Positions 9,506 to 19,261 of a stretch of DNA of 43,489 nt are shown here, one piece after another. The first letter of the stretch is position 1. Every line of letters starts with the position of its first letter. This DNA is from Verrucomicrobiia bacterium (GTDB lineage: Bacteria; Omnitrophota; Omnitrophia; Omnitrophales; Aquincolibacteriaceae). The position numbers and the translations under genes were made by a program. A model generated the notes under the pieces. It was not told where the DNA came from. It did not search any database and was given only the letters and a program-made list of their open reading frames with translations. Location: positions 1 to 43,489 of the forward strand of contig DATJFP010000016.1 of the NCBI GenBank assembly GCA_035495615.1, read 5' to 3'.

Positions 9506-10017
9506 TCTTTTTTCTTTCCTTTTTTCAGGCGCTGCTCGATGGTCTTGATTTCGTCGCGGAGGCGGGCCGCGTCTTCGAAGTGTTCGTTCTCGACGCTCTT
9601 GCGCAGCCGGTCCTGGAGGACCCGCAGGTCGTAGGCGGCCGTTTCGGACTTGGGCATGTTCTTGGGCTGTTTGCCGGTATGCTGCGTCGAGCGCTGCACG
9701 CGCTTGATGAGCGGAAGCAGCATTTTCGTGAACGCCCCGTAGCAGCCCGGGCATCCGAGGCGGCCCGTGCGGCCGAAATCATCGTAGGTCAGGCCGCACT
9801 GCTCGCATTTGAGCGCGGGTTTTTCGACCCCGAGGAGGGACATGGCGTCCATGTGGGAAAGGCCGGTGAGCAGCTCGCCCACGTTGAAGTGCGTTTTGAA
9901 GTCCGAGCCTTTTTCCTGCGCGCAGTTCTCGCACAGGTGCACTTCGACCATGTGGTCGTTGACGATTTCCGTCAGGTGAAGCGTGGCTTCGTTGTTTCCG
10001 CAAATGTTGCAGTTCAT
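9502..10017 (-). CDS. mcsA: McsA-like zinc/UVR activator protein
   Basis: The 171-residue protein has paired cysteine motifs at C3/C6, C29/C32, C71/C74 and C89/C92, then a C-terminal UVR motif (about 130-170: LRKSVENEHFEDAARLRDEI). In Firmicutes McsA is the zinc-binding activator of the arginine kinase McsB. It overlaps mcsB by 4 bp and lies downstream of the branched-chain aminotransferase gene rather than downstream of ctsR. All eight zinc-type cysteines are kept, which suggests a functional adaptor. Confidence 0.94.
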   Translation of the reverse strand: MNCNICGNNEATLHLTEIVNDHMVEVHLCENCAQEKGSDFKTHFNVGELLTGLSHMDAMSLLGVEKPALKCEQCGLTYDDFGRTGRLGCPGCYGAFTKMLLPLIKRVQRSTQHTGKQPKNMPKSETAAYDLRVLQDRLRKSVENEHFEDAARLRDEIKTIEQRLKKGKKKE

Positions 10018-10082
10018 GGAGTCTCTTTCTTCCTCTGATTCCGGTCCTTCATTATATCACGCAGGAACAGACCGCCCTCGGC

Positions 10083-10976
10083 TCAGAGCTTGTAACGGAC
10101 GCCCCGCTTGGAAGTCAGCTGATGAAAGGCCTTGCGAAGGACGCCGGTCACTTTGCCGGGCTTGCCCGTCCCGATGACGCGCCCGTCGATCTTGACGACC
10201 GGGATGACTTCCGCGGCCGTGCCGGTCAGGAAAACCTCGTCGGCGTTGAACAGGTCGTGCCGCGTCAGGATCTCCTCGCGCGCCGGGATGCCTTTTTCCC
10301 CGGCAAGATCGAGAATGGCCTGGCGCGTGATGCCTTTCAGCGCGCCGAGATAAATCGGCGGCGTCAGAAGCTCCGCGCCCCCGCCCTTAAGGGATTTCAC
10401 CATGAACACATTGTCGCCCGTGCACTCCGTGACGTAGCCCTGGTGGTTGAGCATGAGCGCTTCCACGCAGCCGGAATTCTTGGCCTCGATTTTCGCGAGG
10501 ATGTTGTTCAGGTAATTCAGGCTCTTCACCGAAGGGCTCACGGCCTCCGGAAAATTGCGGACGGTCGGCACGGTGATGATGTCGAGGCCGTTTTTGTAAA
10601 GCGATTCCGGGTAGAGTGAAATCTTATCCGTGATGATGAAGACCGACGCGACTTTGCATTTGGCCGGATCGAGTCCGAGATCGCCGACACCGCGCGTCAC
10701 CACCGCTCGGATGTAGCCATCCGTCAGCTTGTTTTTCCGCAGCGTCTCGATGATCGCCTTTTCCATTTCCTTTTTCGAAATGGGAATCTCGATCATGAGC
10801 GTGTGCGCGGATTCCCACAGCCGGTCGAGGTGCTCTTCCAGCATGAAGACGAGCCCCCCGTACGTGCGGATGCCTTCGAACACGCCGTCGCCGTAAAGCA
10901 GGCCGTGATCGAAGACCGAGATCTTCGCCTCGCTCTTGGGGTACCATTTGCCGTCGATGTAGATTTGGAGTTCCAT
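10083..10976 (-). CDS. ilvE: branched-chain amino acid aminotransferase (class IV)
   Basis: The 297-residue protein has the fold-type IV PLP enzyme pattern: FDHGLLYGDGVFEGIRTY near 22-39, the likely PLP lysine K151 in SVKSLNYLNNILAKIEA, and EALMLNHQGYVTECTGDNVF. It would exchange the amino group between glutamate and branched-chain 2-oxo acids. D-amino acid transaminase is a close relative, but the EGIRTY and TECTGDN segments favour IlvE. The start is set at 10976 because AGGAG precedes that ATG; an in-frame upstream ATG at 11027 lacks this. The gene lies between lolD and mcsA. Confidence 0.9.
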   Translation of the reverse strand: MELQIYIDGKWYPKSEAKISVFDHGLLYGDGVFEGIRTYGGLVFMLEEHLDRLWESAHTLMIEIPISKKEMEKAIIETLRKNKLTDGYIRAVVTRGVGDLGLDPAKCKVASVFIITDKISLYPESLYKNGLDIITVPTVRNFPEAVSPSVKSLNYLNNILAKIEAKNSGCVEALMLNHQGYVTECTGDNVFMVKSLKGGGAELLTPPIYLGALKGITRQAILDLAGEKGIPAREEILTRHDLFNADEVFLTGTAAEVIPVVKIDGRVIGTGKPGKVTGVLRKAFHQLTSKRGVRYKL

Positions 10977-11041
10977 TTTTTCTCCTATGCTTGGGATGAG
11001 TTCCGAAATAATTGCGGCGCCATTCAACCCCGGGCTGGGGC

Positions 11042-11752
11042 TTACGGCATCTTTTCGATGCTGACCGGACCGCGGTTTTGTTTCATCAGAACGCCGTCGA
11101 CAAGACGGTAGACGTCGTGCTTGCGGGAGGCCATGGATTCATCGTGCGTTACGATGATGAAGGCCTGGCCTTCCTTGCGGTTCAAATCGTCCATGAGCGC
11201 GGATACCGCGGCGGCGGTTTCCTCGTCCAGGTTGCCCGTGGGCTCGTCGCACAAAACTACCGAGGGGCGGTTGATCAGCGCGCGGGCGATCGCGGCGCGC
11301 TGCTTTTCGCCGCCGGACAGCTCGAAGGGATAATGGTCGGCGCGGCTGAACAGCTTCACTTTGCGCAGGCACTCTTTGGCCCACTTGTGTTCGGGCCTTC
11401 CCGCGATCAGGCTGGGCAGGAGGACGTTTTCGTACAAGGTCAGTTCGGGCAGCAGATGATAGAACTGGAAAATAAACCCGATGCGCTTGTTGCGGACGCG
11501 CGCAAGCTGGCGCTCGTTCATCTGCGTGATGTCTTCACCTTCGAAAAGCACCTTGCCGGAGGTGGGATGGTCGAGACCTCCCAGGATATTGAGAAAAGTC
11601 GTTTTGCCCGAGCCCGAGCGCCCGAGGATGTAGACCATGTCCGCGGCGTTCAGGGTGAAGTTGACCCCTTTCAGGATCTGCAGCTCCCCGGCCGGGCTGT
11701 CGAAGTCTTTGGTCAGTTCGTACGTGCTGAAAAGCGGGCCGCGCTCATTCAT
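11042..11752 (-). CDS. lolD: LolD-like lipoprotein-release ABC ATPase
   Basis: A 236-residue ABC ATPase of the MacB/LolD type. Walker A is GRSGSGKT at 44-51, the signature is LSGGEKQRAAIARAL and Walker B is VVLCDEPTGNLDEET. LolD powers the release of outer-membrane lipoproteins from the inner membrane to LolA. It overlaps the 3' end of the lolC-like gene by 8 bp, so the two are translationally coupled. Other ABC exporters such as FtsE or MacB share the motifs; the coupled FtsX-type permease with LolC/E layout decides the call. Confidence 0.9.
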   Translation of the reverse strand: MNERGPLFSTYELTKDFDSPAGELQILKGVNFTLNAADMVYILGRSGSGKTTFLNILGGLDHPTSGKVLFEGEDITQMNERQLARVRNKRIGFIFQFYHLLPELTLYENVLLPSLIAGRPEHKWAKECLRKVKLFSRADHYPFELSGGEKQRAAIARALINRPSVVLCDEPTGNLDEETAAAVSALMDDLNRKEGQAFIIVTHDESMASRKHDVYRLVDGVLMKQNRGPVSIEKMP

Positions 11753-13046
11753 AGTGCAGGGCCTCCACGGGATTCAGGCTCGCGGCGCGATGCGCGGGAT
11801 AAATGCCGGCAAGCACCGCGGCAATCATGGCGAAGACCACGATCAGCGCAACGTCGGGCGCGTGCACTTCCGTCGGAATCTTGTCAAAATAATAGATGTC
11901 GCTCGGGAAAACCTCGAGCCCCGTCGTCTGCTTCAGGAAATCGGACACCGCATTCAGGTTGAACGCCAGCGCCAGGCCCGCAAGCGTGCCCGCGGCCACG
12001 CCCATGATCCCCACGCCGAAGCCTTCCAGCACGAAGATGCGGCGGATACTGGCCCGCGTCGCGCCGAGCGCGCGCAGGATGCCGATGTCTTTTGTCTTCT
12101 CCATCACGATCATGATGAGTGTCGACACGATGTTGAACGCCGCGACCAGGATGATCAGCGCGAGCAGGATCGTCATCACGGATTTTTCGACTTTCAGGGC
12201 CTGGAAAAAATTGTGGTTCATGTCGTACCAGGAGCGCAGGAAATAATCCGCGTTGAATTCCCCGCGCAGCAGGTATTTCCACCGCTGGGCCTCGTCCACG
12301 TCGTGGAAGCGGAGGCTGATGCCGGTCACGCGGTTGTCGAGATGATAAAGCTTCTGCGCCTGGTGGATGTCGACCAGGACGAGCGCGGTATCGAAATCAT
12401 TCATGCCCACGCGGAAAATGCCTTTCACGACGAACGGCGTGCTCTGCGCCCGCTGCGGCAGGAGCGATTCGGGATTTTCCTGGAAGGGCGAGATCAGGTT
12501 GACGCGGTCGCCCACGTGCACGCGAAGAATCGCGGCCAGCTCTTCGCCCAGGAGGATGCCGCCGATTTCTTCGTGGATCTTCCTGTGGAAAAACAGCAGG
12601 CGGCGCTTGGTCGTGTCGCGCGCTTCGGAAGACAGATCCAGGTTTCCGTAGAGGATGTGCCGCTCGAAAATCCCCATGTCTTCCCGCGCCGTGTCCATGC
12701 CCTTGACGATGACGCCGGTCGCGCTGTCGTTGGAACGGATGATGCCCTGCCCTTCCACGAACGGCGCCACGGTCTTGAGGTGCGTGCCGCCGGCCGCGCG
12801 GATCTTGGCGATGTCCGACTCGGCCGTATCGATGCCGCCCAGCTTTTCGATGCGCAGGTGCGGCTGCACGTTCACGATCTTGTTTTTGAGCTCGCGGTCG
12901 AAGCCGGACATGACGGCCAGCACCACGATGAGCGCCATGACGCCCACGCCGACGCCGGCGATGGAAATGAACGTGATGAGGGAGATGAAACCGGACTTGT
13001 GGCGGTTTTTCAGGTGCCTTGCAGCAATAAACGTTTCAAAACGCAT
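11745..13046 (-). CDS. lolC: LolC/LolE-family lipoprotein-release permease
   Basis: A 433-residue permease with a first membrane segment at about 20-48 (FISLITFISIAGVGVGVMAL), a large periplasmic domain, and three C-terminal membrane segments with an FtsX domain (LRALGATRASIRRIFVLEG). It extracts lipoproteins for transfer to LolA. Only one LolC/E gene is present beside lolD, which suggests a homodimeric permease, although a second gene elsewhere cannot be excluded. It follows lysS after 12 bp and starts with GGAGA before the ATG. Confidence 0.9.
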   Translation of the reverse strand: MRFETFIAARHLKNRHKSGFISLITFISIAGVGVGVMALIVVLAVMSGFDRELKNKIVNVQPHLRIEKLGGIDTAESDIAKIRAAGGTHLKTVAPFVEGQGIIRSNDSATGVIVKGMDTAREDMGIFERHILYGNLDLSSEARDTTKRRLLFFHRKIHEEIGGILLGEELAAILRVHVGDRVNLISPFQENPESLLPQRAQSTPFVVKGIFRVGMNDFDTALVLVDIHQAQKLYHLDNRVTGISLRFHDVDEAQRWKYLLRGEFNADYFLRSWYDMNHNFFQALKVEKSVMTILLALIILVAAFNIVSTLIMIVMEKTKDIGILRALGATRASIRRIFVLEGFGVGIMGVAAGTLAGLALAFNLNAVSDFLKQTTGLEVFPSDIYYFDKIPTEVHAPDVALIVVFAMIAAVLAGIYPAHRAASLNPVEALHYE

Positions 13047-13058
13047 ACGTTCTCCGGA

Positions 13059-14477
<1,419 letters not shown>

Positions 14478-14521
14478 TTGTGCGTTAGCCCTTGATTTTT
14501 AAAGACTTAGATTGAACGGGG

Positions 14522-14551
14522 ATTATAGTACAGCGGTCTCTCGCCTGTCAA
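14522..14551 (-). promoter_or_regulatory. strong sigma70-type promoter of lysS
   Basis: On the minus strand TTGACA (14551-14546) and TATAAT (14527-14522) are perfect consensus hexamers with an 18-bp spacer. The -35 overlaps the stop codon of the upstream RND transporter gene. The predicted leader is about 38 nt and carries AAGGG before the lysS ATG. This is the best promoter in the window and probably drives lysS-lolC-lolD-ilvE-mcsA-mcsB and perhaps further. Confidence 0.85.
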
Positions 14552-16899
14552 TGCGCGCCCGGAGGGCTCATGGCGTTCTCGGATTCTCCTAAAACCCTTT
14601 TGGTACGCCGCTTACGGCGGAAAAGATTGCTGCGGCCGAAAGGCTTGGTAATCACGGCGCAGACCGGAAGGACGAGAAGCGTGGACGTCATGGACAGGAA
14701 AATGGCGAGGCTGGTCAGAATGCCGAACTGGATCGTCGGCCGGAAGCCGGCAAAGACGCTGGTGGAAAATCCCGAGATCAGAATAAGCGTGGAAAGGACA
14801 AGCGACTGCCCCATGCTGCGGTAGGTGTGATGCAGGGCCTGCAGGTAATTTTCCCTTTGCTCGTATTCCCGCCGCAGCCGGTAGAGAAAATGGATCGACG
14901 AGTCCACGATGATGCCCAGCACGATGCTCGCGATCATGGCCGTGGAGCTGGAAAGCTCGATGCCCATGAATCCCATCATGCCATAGACCATGCCAATAGG
15001 CAAAAGGTTGGGAATGGCCGCGAGCAGGCCCATGTGGAGCGACCCGAAAATCAAGGCAACCAGCGTGAGCGTGGCAAGGAACGCGAAGCTGAAACCCTGG
15101 ATCTGCGACTCGACGAGGTCTTTGGACATGCGGCCGAGCAGCACGACGTTGCCGGTCATGTGGCAGTCGAAATAAGGCGAAAGCACTTCCTTCATGTAAC
15201 GCCGCGACGCTTCTTCCACGGTCGCGCCGTCGCGCGTGCCCACCGCGTGCATCTGGGCCTGGACGTTCACTTCACGCAGGTCGCGGGATATCATGGACCA
15301 GAGTTCGTCGTCCGCGTTTTCAATAATGCCCTTGAAGTAGAGCTTCACCATTTGCGGGTCGCGCGGGATCTTGTAATCTTCCGGACTGCCGCCCCGCACT
15401 TCATGGATTCTTTTGACGAGCGGCGTGATGCAGTTGACCTTCGCGATGGCGGGCATGCTTTCCAGAAAGCTCTTGAAGGCGTCGATGCGCTCGAGCACCT
15501 GGGGATCGTCGATGGTCTCGCCGTTGCGCGTCCGGAGCACGAAGCCCAGCGTGTACACGCCCGTGATGTTTTTATCGATGAAATGCGTGGCCACGGCGAG
15601 CGGCGAATTCGGCTTCATCTGTTTGACGATGTTCGTGTCCACGTTCAGCTTGCGGATGCCCATGTAGGAAAAAATCACGCATCCGATCACCGAAACGAGA
15701 ATCAGCCATTTCCCCTGGAATTCCAGGCGCTCCACGAAGTGGATCACGAACTTGTTGAAGAAGTGGCCCTCTTCCGACAGCGTGCGCTTAATGCGGTACG
15801 GCAGGATGGGCAGCATGACGGGCGTCAGCAGGATCGTGATGATGTAGGAAAACGCGATGCCGCAGGCCGCGAAGAGCCCGAATTCCTGGATGGCCGGAAC
15901 CTTGCTGAACGAAAGCGACACAAACCCCAGGCACGCGGTCATGTGCGTGAGAAAACACGGCAGGACAAGCTGCTCCATGGTCAGGATGACGGATTGGCGC
16001 ACGCTCGCGTGGTGGGCCCGGATGTTCAGGAAAAACCCGATGAAGTAAATCACATCGACGACGGAAACGATCATGATGACCGGCGCGAGCAGCGACGTCA
16101 CGAGGTTGAGCTCTTTGCCCAGCGACGAGATCAGGCCGAACGTCCAGATCAGCGTCATGAACACCGCGGTCATGGCGAGCACCACGCACGCAAAACTGCG
16201 GTAGATCAGCCACGTGGTCAGGACGAGCAGGACCGTGATCATGGGCACGAACGTGAACTGGTCTTTGCGGATCAGGCGCACGAAATCGTATTGCTCGACG
16301 GGCGCGCCCGCCACGTAAAATTTCACGCCGGGAATCTCTTCCTCCGCCAGGAAACCGCGCAGGTCCTTGATGAAATCCGCGCCCTTGCCGCGCGAGGAGC
16401 TGGCCTTCAGCTTCAGGACGATGTTCGCGTGCTTGCCGTCTTTGGAAACCAGGTTGTTGACGTAGAGTTCGTTGGACAGGATGGCATTCCGGGCGTCTTC
16501 CAGGGTCCGGGTGCCCTCGAATACGCCGGCCAGCGCGGGCACGATTTTCACCCCAAGGAATTTGGAATGGATATCCATGACGCGCGCCAGGCTGAGGACG
16601 TTCTCGACCTGCGGAGCGGCGGCGATGTGGTCGCTGACTTTCTTGAGAAGCTTCAGGTTCCTCTGAGTGAAGAGGTCGGTCGTTTCCATGGCCACGGCGA
16701 CAAGCTGGTCGCTGCCGTAACGGTCGCGGTATTCACGGTAGTAGCGGTATTCGTCGGACTTCTTGATGAAGAGGGATTCCACGGTGGGGTCGATCGCGAG
16801 GTGCGTGGCGGCAAAGCCCGCCATGAGCGTGGCCAGCATGAGCCCCTGGAACAAAGGCCACTTGATCAGCAAAACAAATTCCGCGCATTTTCGAATCAT
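14548..16899 (-). CDS. RND/MMPL-family exporter
   Basis: A 783-residue membrane protein with the two-fold RND layout: a membrane segment near the N-terminus, a periplasmic domain (about 35-215), five membrane segments, and then the same pattern again from about residue 400 onwards. It resembles the single-component MMPL/COG1033 exporters that move lipids or hopanoids and that accompany aryl-polyene clusters. The start at 16899 (MIRKCAEFV) is preferred; an upstream in-frame ATG at 16956 would run through the divergent promoter region. Neighbouring glycosyltransferase and ketosynthase genes suggest that it exports a lipid product, but this is inference. Confidence 0.85.
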   Translation of the reverse strand: MIRKCAEFVLLIKWPLFQGLMLATLMAGFAATHLAIDPTVESLFIKKSDEYRYYREYRDRYGSDQLVAVAMETTDLFTQRNLKLLKKVSDHIAAAPQVENVLSLARVMDIHSKFLGVKIVPALAGVFEGTRTLEDARNAILSNELYVNNLVSKDGKHANIVLKLKASSSRGKGADFIKDLRGFLAEEEIPGVKFYVAGAPVEQYDFVRLIRKDQFTFVPMITVLLVLTTWLIYRSFACVVLAMTAVFMTLIWTFGLISSLGKELNLVTSLLAPVIMIVSVVDVIYFIGFFLNIRAHHASVRQSVILTMEQLVLPCFLTHMTACLGFVSLSFSKVPAIQEFGLFAACGIAFSYIITILLTPVMLPILPYRIKRTLSEEGHFFNKFVIHFVERLEFQGKWLILVSVIGCVIFSYMGIRKLNVDTNIVKQMKPNSPLAVATHFIDKNITGVYTLGFVLRTRNGETIDDPQVLERIDAFKSFLESMPAIAKVNCITPLVKRIHEVRGGSPEDYKIPRDPQMVKLYFKGIIENADDELWSMISRDLREVNVQAQMHAVGTRDGATVEEASRRYMKEVLSPYFDCHMTGNVVLLGRMSKDLVESQIQGFSFAFLATLTLVALIFGSLHMGLLAAIPNLLPIGMVYGMMGFMGIELSSSTAMIASIVLGIIVDSSIHFLYRLRREYEQRENYLQALHHTYRSMGQSLVLSTLILISGFSTSVFAGFRPTIQFGILTSLAIFLSMTSTLLVLPVCAVITKPFGRSNLFRRKRRTKRVLGESENAMSPPGAH

Positions 16900-16940
16900 G
16901 AGATGAATCCGGTTTGATTTCGGGTCCGGGGAATAATTCC

Positions 16941-16967
16941 TTGTCCGAACACACAATGTGTTATCAT
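16941..16967 (+). promoter_or_regulatory. putative glycosyltransferase promoter with internal palindrome
   Basis: TTGTCC (16941-16946) and TATCAT (16962-16967) are separated by 15 bp, a short spacer. Between and overlapping them lies an inverted repeat AACACA-CAA-TGTGTT (16948-16962), placed where a repressor would block RNA polymerase. The region is the 86-bp gap between the divergent RND and glycosyltransferase starts. Confidence 0.45.
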
Positions 16968-16985
16968 ATCGGCCTCAAAAACAGT

Positions 16986-18152
16986 ATGGCCAACCTTTTT
17001 TTTGTGTATTTCCTCGCCGTTTTCTTAGTCTGGAGCGCCCGCGCCGCGCACGCCCTGCGCATGCTCGCCACGGCCCCGCGCGTGTCTTTACTAAAGTCCG
17101 GCGCTTCCGGGCGGGAGCTCGTCACCATCATCGTGCCTGCCAAGAACGAAGAGAAAAACATCCGCGCCTGCATCGAAGGCCTCCTGGCGCAGGATTATCC
17201 CCATTTCGAAATCATCGTGGTGAACGATAATTCCACGGACCGCACCGAAGAAATCCTCTTGTCCCTCGGCGCGGCGGCCCTTTCCGGAAACGCGCCGAAC
17301 GCATCCACAGGCCGGCTCAAATACCTGAACGGAAAAAAAACGCCGGAAGGCTGGACGGGTAAAAATCATGCCCTGCACCAGGCCATCCCGCATGCGCGGG
17401 GCGCCTGGTACCTTTTCACGGACGCGGACACGCGCCACGAACCTTCCTGCCTGTCCTCCGCGCTGGCCCATGCCCTGAGCAACGGGCTTAACCTGCTGAG
17501 CCTGCTTCCCCGCTGCCTCGCCGAAAGCCCCTGGGAGCACCTGCTTCAGCCTCCGGCCATGGGCTACCTGGGGCTGTGGTTTCCTCTGGATAAAATCAAC
17601 GATCCCGAGTCGCCGGTTTTTTTCGGCAACGGGCAATACCTTTTGATCCATTCGGAGCTGTATGGAAAAACCGGAGGACACGAGGCGGTGCGGCACGCGT
17701 TTCTGGAAGACTTCGCGCTGGTGGAAAAAACCAAGGCGCTGGGGCAGCGCGCGGGCGTGGCCATGGGCATGGACGTCTACGGCACGCGCATGTACTCGTC
17801 TTTCGACGAAATCTGGCGGGGCTGGCGGCGCATCTACCTTCACGCCTTCCAGAGCAAATTAGGCGCGCTGGTTTTGAAGGCGCTGGATATCCTCTTCTTT
17901 TCCGTCCTGCCGTTCGCGATTTTTCCCACCCTGGCCTTCCTGGTTTCGCAGGATGTCCGCTACATGACGGCCGTCATTCTGGCCGTCGTCACCGTCCTTC
18001 TGGTCCTCGGGACGGCCTACAAAACCCACCAGATCGTGCGCGCGAGAAAAAGATTCTGCCTGGCGCATCCGCTGGCCGCGGCTGTGCTTTTCGGCGTGCT
18101 CATGGATGCGTGCGGGATGGCGGCCTTCAAAACAAAAACCGTCTGGCGGTAA
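16986..18152 (+). CDS. membrane-associated GT2 family glycosyltransferase (CrtQ/HpnB-like)
   Basis: The 388-residue protein has a hydrophobic N-terminus (1-25), a GT-A glycosyltransferase domain starting at VTIIVPAKNEEKNI (46-59), a VNDNSTDRT turn (79-87), a GWTGKNHAL segment (122-130), the DAD metal-binding triad (146-148) and a downstream LEDF acidic motif, then two or three C-terminal membrane segments. This layout matches glycosyltransferases of carotenoid (CrtQ) and hopanoid (HpnB) loci. The start at 16986 is chosen over an upstream ATG at 16914 because the latter would overlap the divergent RND gene. It is one of two plus-strand genes and ends 2 bp from the convergent reductase gene. 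A role in glycosylating the locus product is inferred. Confidence 0.82.
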   Translation: MANLFFVYFLAVFLVWSARAAHALRMLATAPRVSLLKSGASGRELVTIIVPAKNEEKNIRACIEGLLAQDYPHFEIIVVNDNSTDRTEEILLSLGAAALSGNAPNASTGRLKYLNGKKTPEGWTGKNHALHQAIPHARGAWYLFTDADTRHEPSCLSSALAHALSNGLNLLSLLPRCLAESPWEHLLQPPAMGYLGLWFPLDKINDPESPVFFGNGQYLLIHSELYGKTGGHEAVRHAFLEDFALVEKTKALGQRAGVAMGMDVYGTRMYSSFDEIWRGWRRIYLHAFQSKLGALVLKALDILFFSVLPFAIFPTLAFLVSQDVRYMTAVILAVVTVLLVLGTAYKTHQIVRARKRFCLAHPLAAAVLFGVLMDACGMAAFKTKTVWR

Positions 18153-18154
18153 GT

Positions 18155-19261
18155 CTAGCTCTTCTGCAGGGCGAGATATCCGGAATCCACCGCGTAGTCC
18201 AGCAGCGTGCGGAGGAATTTCTTGTCCGTGCTGGGAAACTCGATCCCGGTCCCCTTTAACGCCTCGTCCGTATTCTTCGTGTCGAACGTCAGGTTGTCGT
18301 TCAGGTATCCCAGGTACGGCTCCAGCATCTGGTAGACGAACTGCTCGTTCGTGTCCAGACTTTCCTTGTCGAAGCCTTCCGGATCCAGGATCTGGATCGC
18401 GGGCAGCTCGCGGTATTCTTCCCGGCCGATCTCGAGCAAAGAGCCGACCGCAGGCGGATTCTTGGTGACGAGGTGAAACGCCTTGCCGATGGATTCTTTC
18501 TGCTGCGAAATCGCGAGCGACGCGCGGATCACGAAATCGATCGGGACGATGTTGAAGGAATTGTCCAGCCGCGTGGGCAGCTTCGTCAGGATGCCGTGCG
18601 CGTAGAGTTTCAGGAAAGGATAGATGACGTTGAATTCGGAGACGGCGCCCGTGCGCGAGTCGCCCACCACGATGCTCGGGCGGAAGATCGTGACGTTCAG
18701 GCCGTCTTTCATGGCCTGGCGCACGGCCGTCTCGGCCTCGTACTTGCTCGATTCGTAAAAATTCGCGTGCGCGGGATGCCCGGGCAATTCGTCTTCGCTC
18801 GAGCAGTAGGTCTGGCGGCTGCCTGCCACGAACGCCGTGCTGAAATAAAAAAACCGTTCCAGCTTCCCTTCCCTTTTCAGCAGCCAGGCGAGTTTCAGGG
18901 CTTCCTGAGTTCCCCCGATGTTGATCTTGCGGCATTCCTCTTCGGTGCCGTTCAGCGACGTGAGCGCGGCCACGTGGAAGAAATGGTCCACGTTGTGCAG
19001 GAGCAGGTGCAGGTCATGCGCCTGGAGCCCGAACTGCGGCTGGCAGATATCGCCTTCGACGACCTGCACGCGCGTGCCGAGCAGCGTCTCGAGGCCGAGC
19101 GGCGCGAGGATCTTCCGGACGCGGGCCCAATGGGAAAGCTGGCTTTTGCGGCGGATCAGGAGAAACAGGCGGTCCTCGGTCGTGAGCAGAAGTTCCTGGA
19201 GCATTTCCTTGCCGAGCGTTCCCGTGATTCCCGTGATCAGAATATTCCGCTTAGATTTCAT
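18155..19261 (-). CDS. thioester-reductase-like extended SDR
   Basis: A 368-residue extended short-chain dehydrogenase with an N-terminal NADP-binding GITGTLG (11-17), an STAF segment (141-144) and the catalytic pair Y169-xxx-K173. The pattern, including FRPSIVVGDSRTG, is that of the NAD_binding_4/fatty acyl-CoA reductase and carrier-protein thioester-reductase group. Such enzymes reduce an acyl thioester to an aldehyde or alcohol. It is the last gene of the ketosynthase operon and overlaps the ketosynthase gene by 11 bp, so it could release the acyl chain from the carrier protein. A nucleotide-sugar or sterol-type epimerase role is the main alternative. Confidence 0.75.
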   Translation of the reverse strand: MKSKRNILITGITGTLGKEMLQELLLTTEDRLFLLIRRKSQLSHWARVRKILAPLGLETLLGTRVQVVEGDICQPQFGLQAHDLHLLLHNVDHFFHVAALTSLNGTEEECRKINIGGTQEALKLAWLLKREGKLERFFYFSTAFVAGSRQTYCSSEDELPGHPAHANFYESSKYEAETAVRQAMKDGLNVTIFRPSIVVGDSRTGAVSEFNVIYPFLKLYAHGILTKLPTRLDNSFNIVPIDFVIRASLAISQQKESIGKAFHLVTKNPPAVGSLLEIGREEYRELPAIQILDPEGFDKESLDTNEQFVYQMLEPYLGYLNDNLTFDTKNTDEALKGTGIEFPSTDKKFLRTLLDYAVDSGYLALQKS

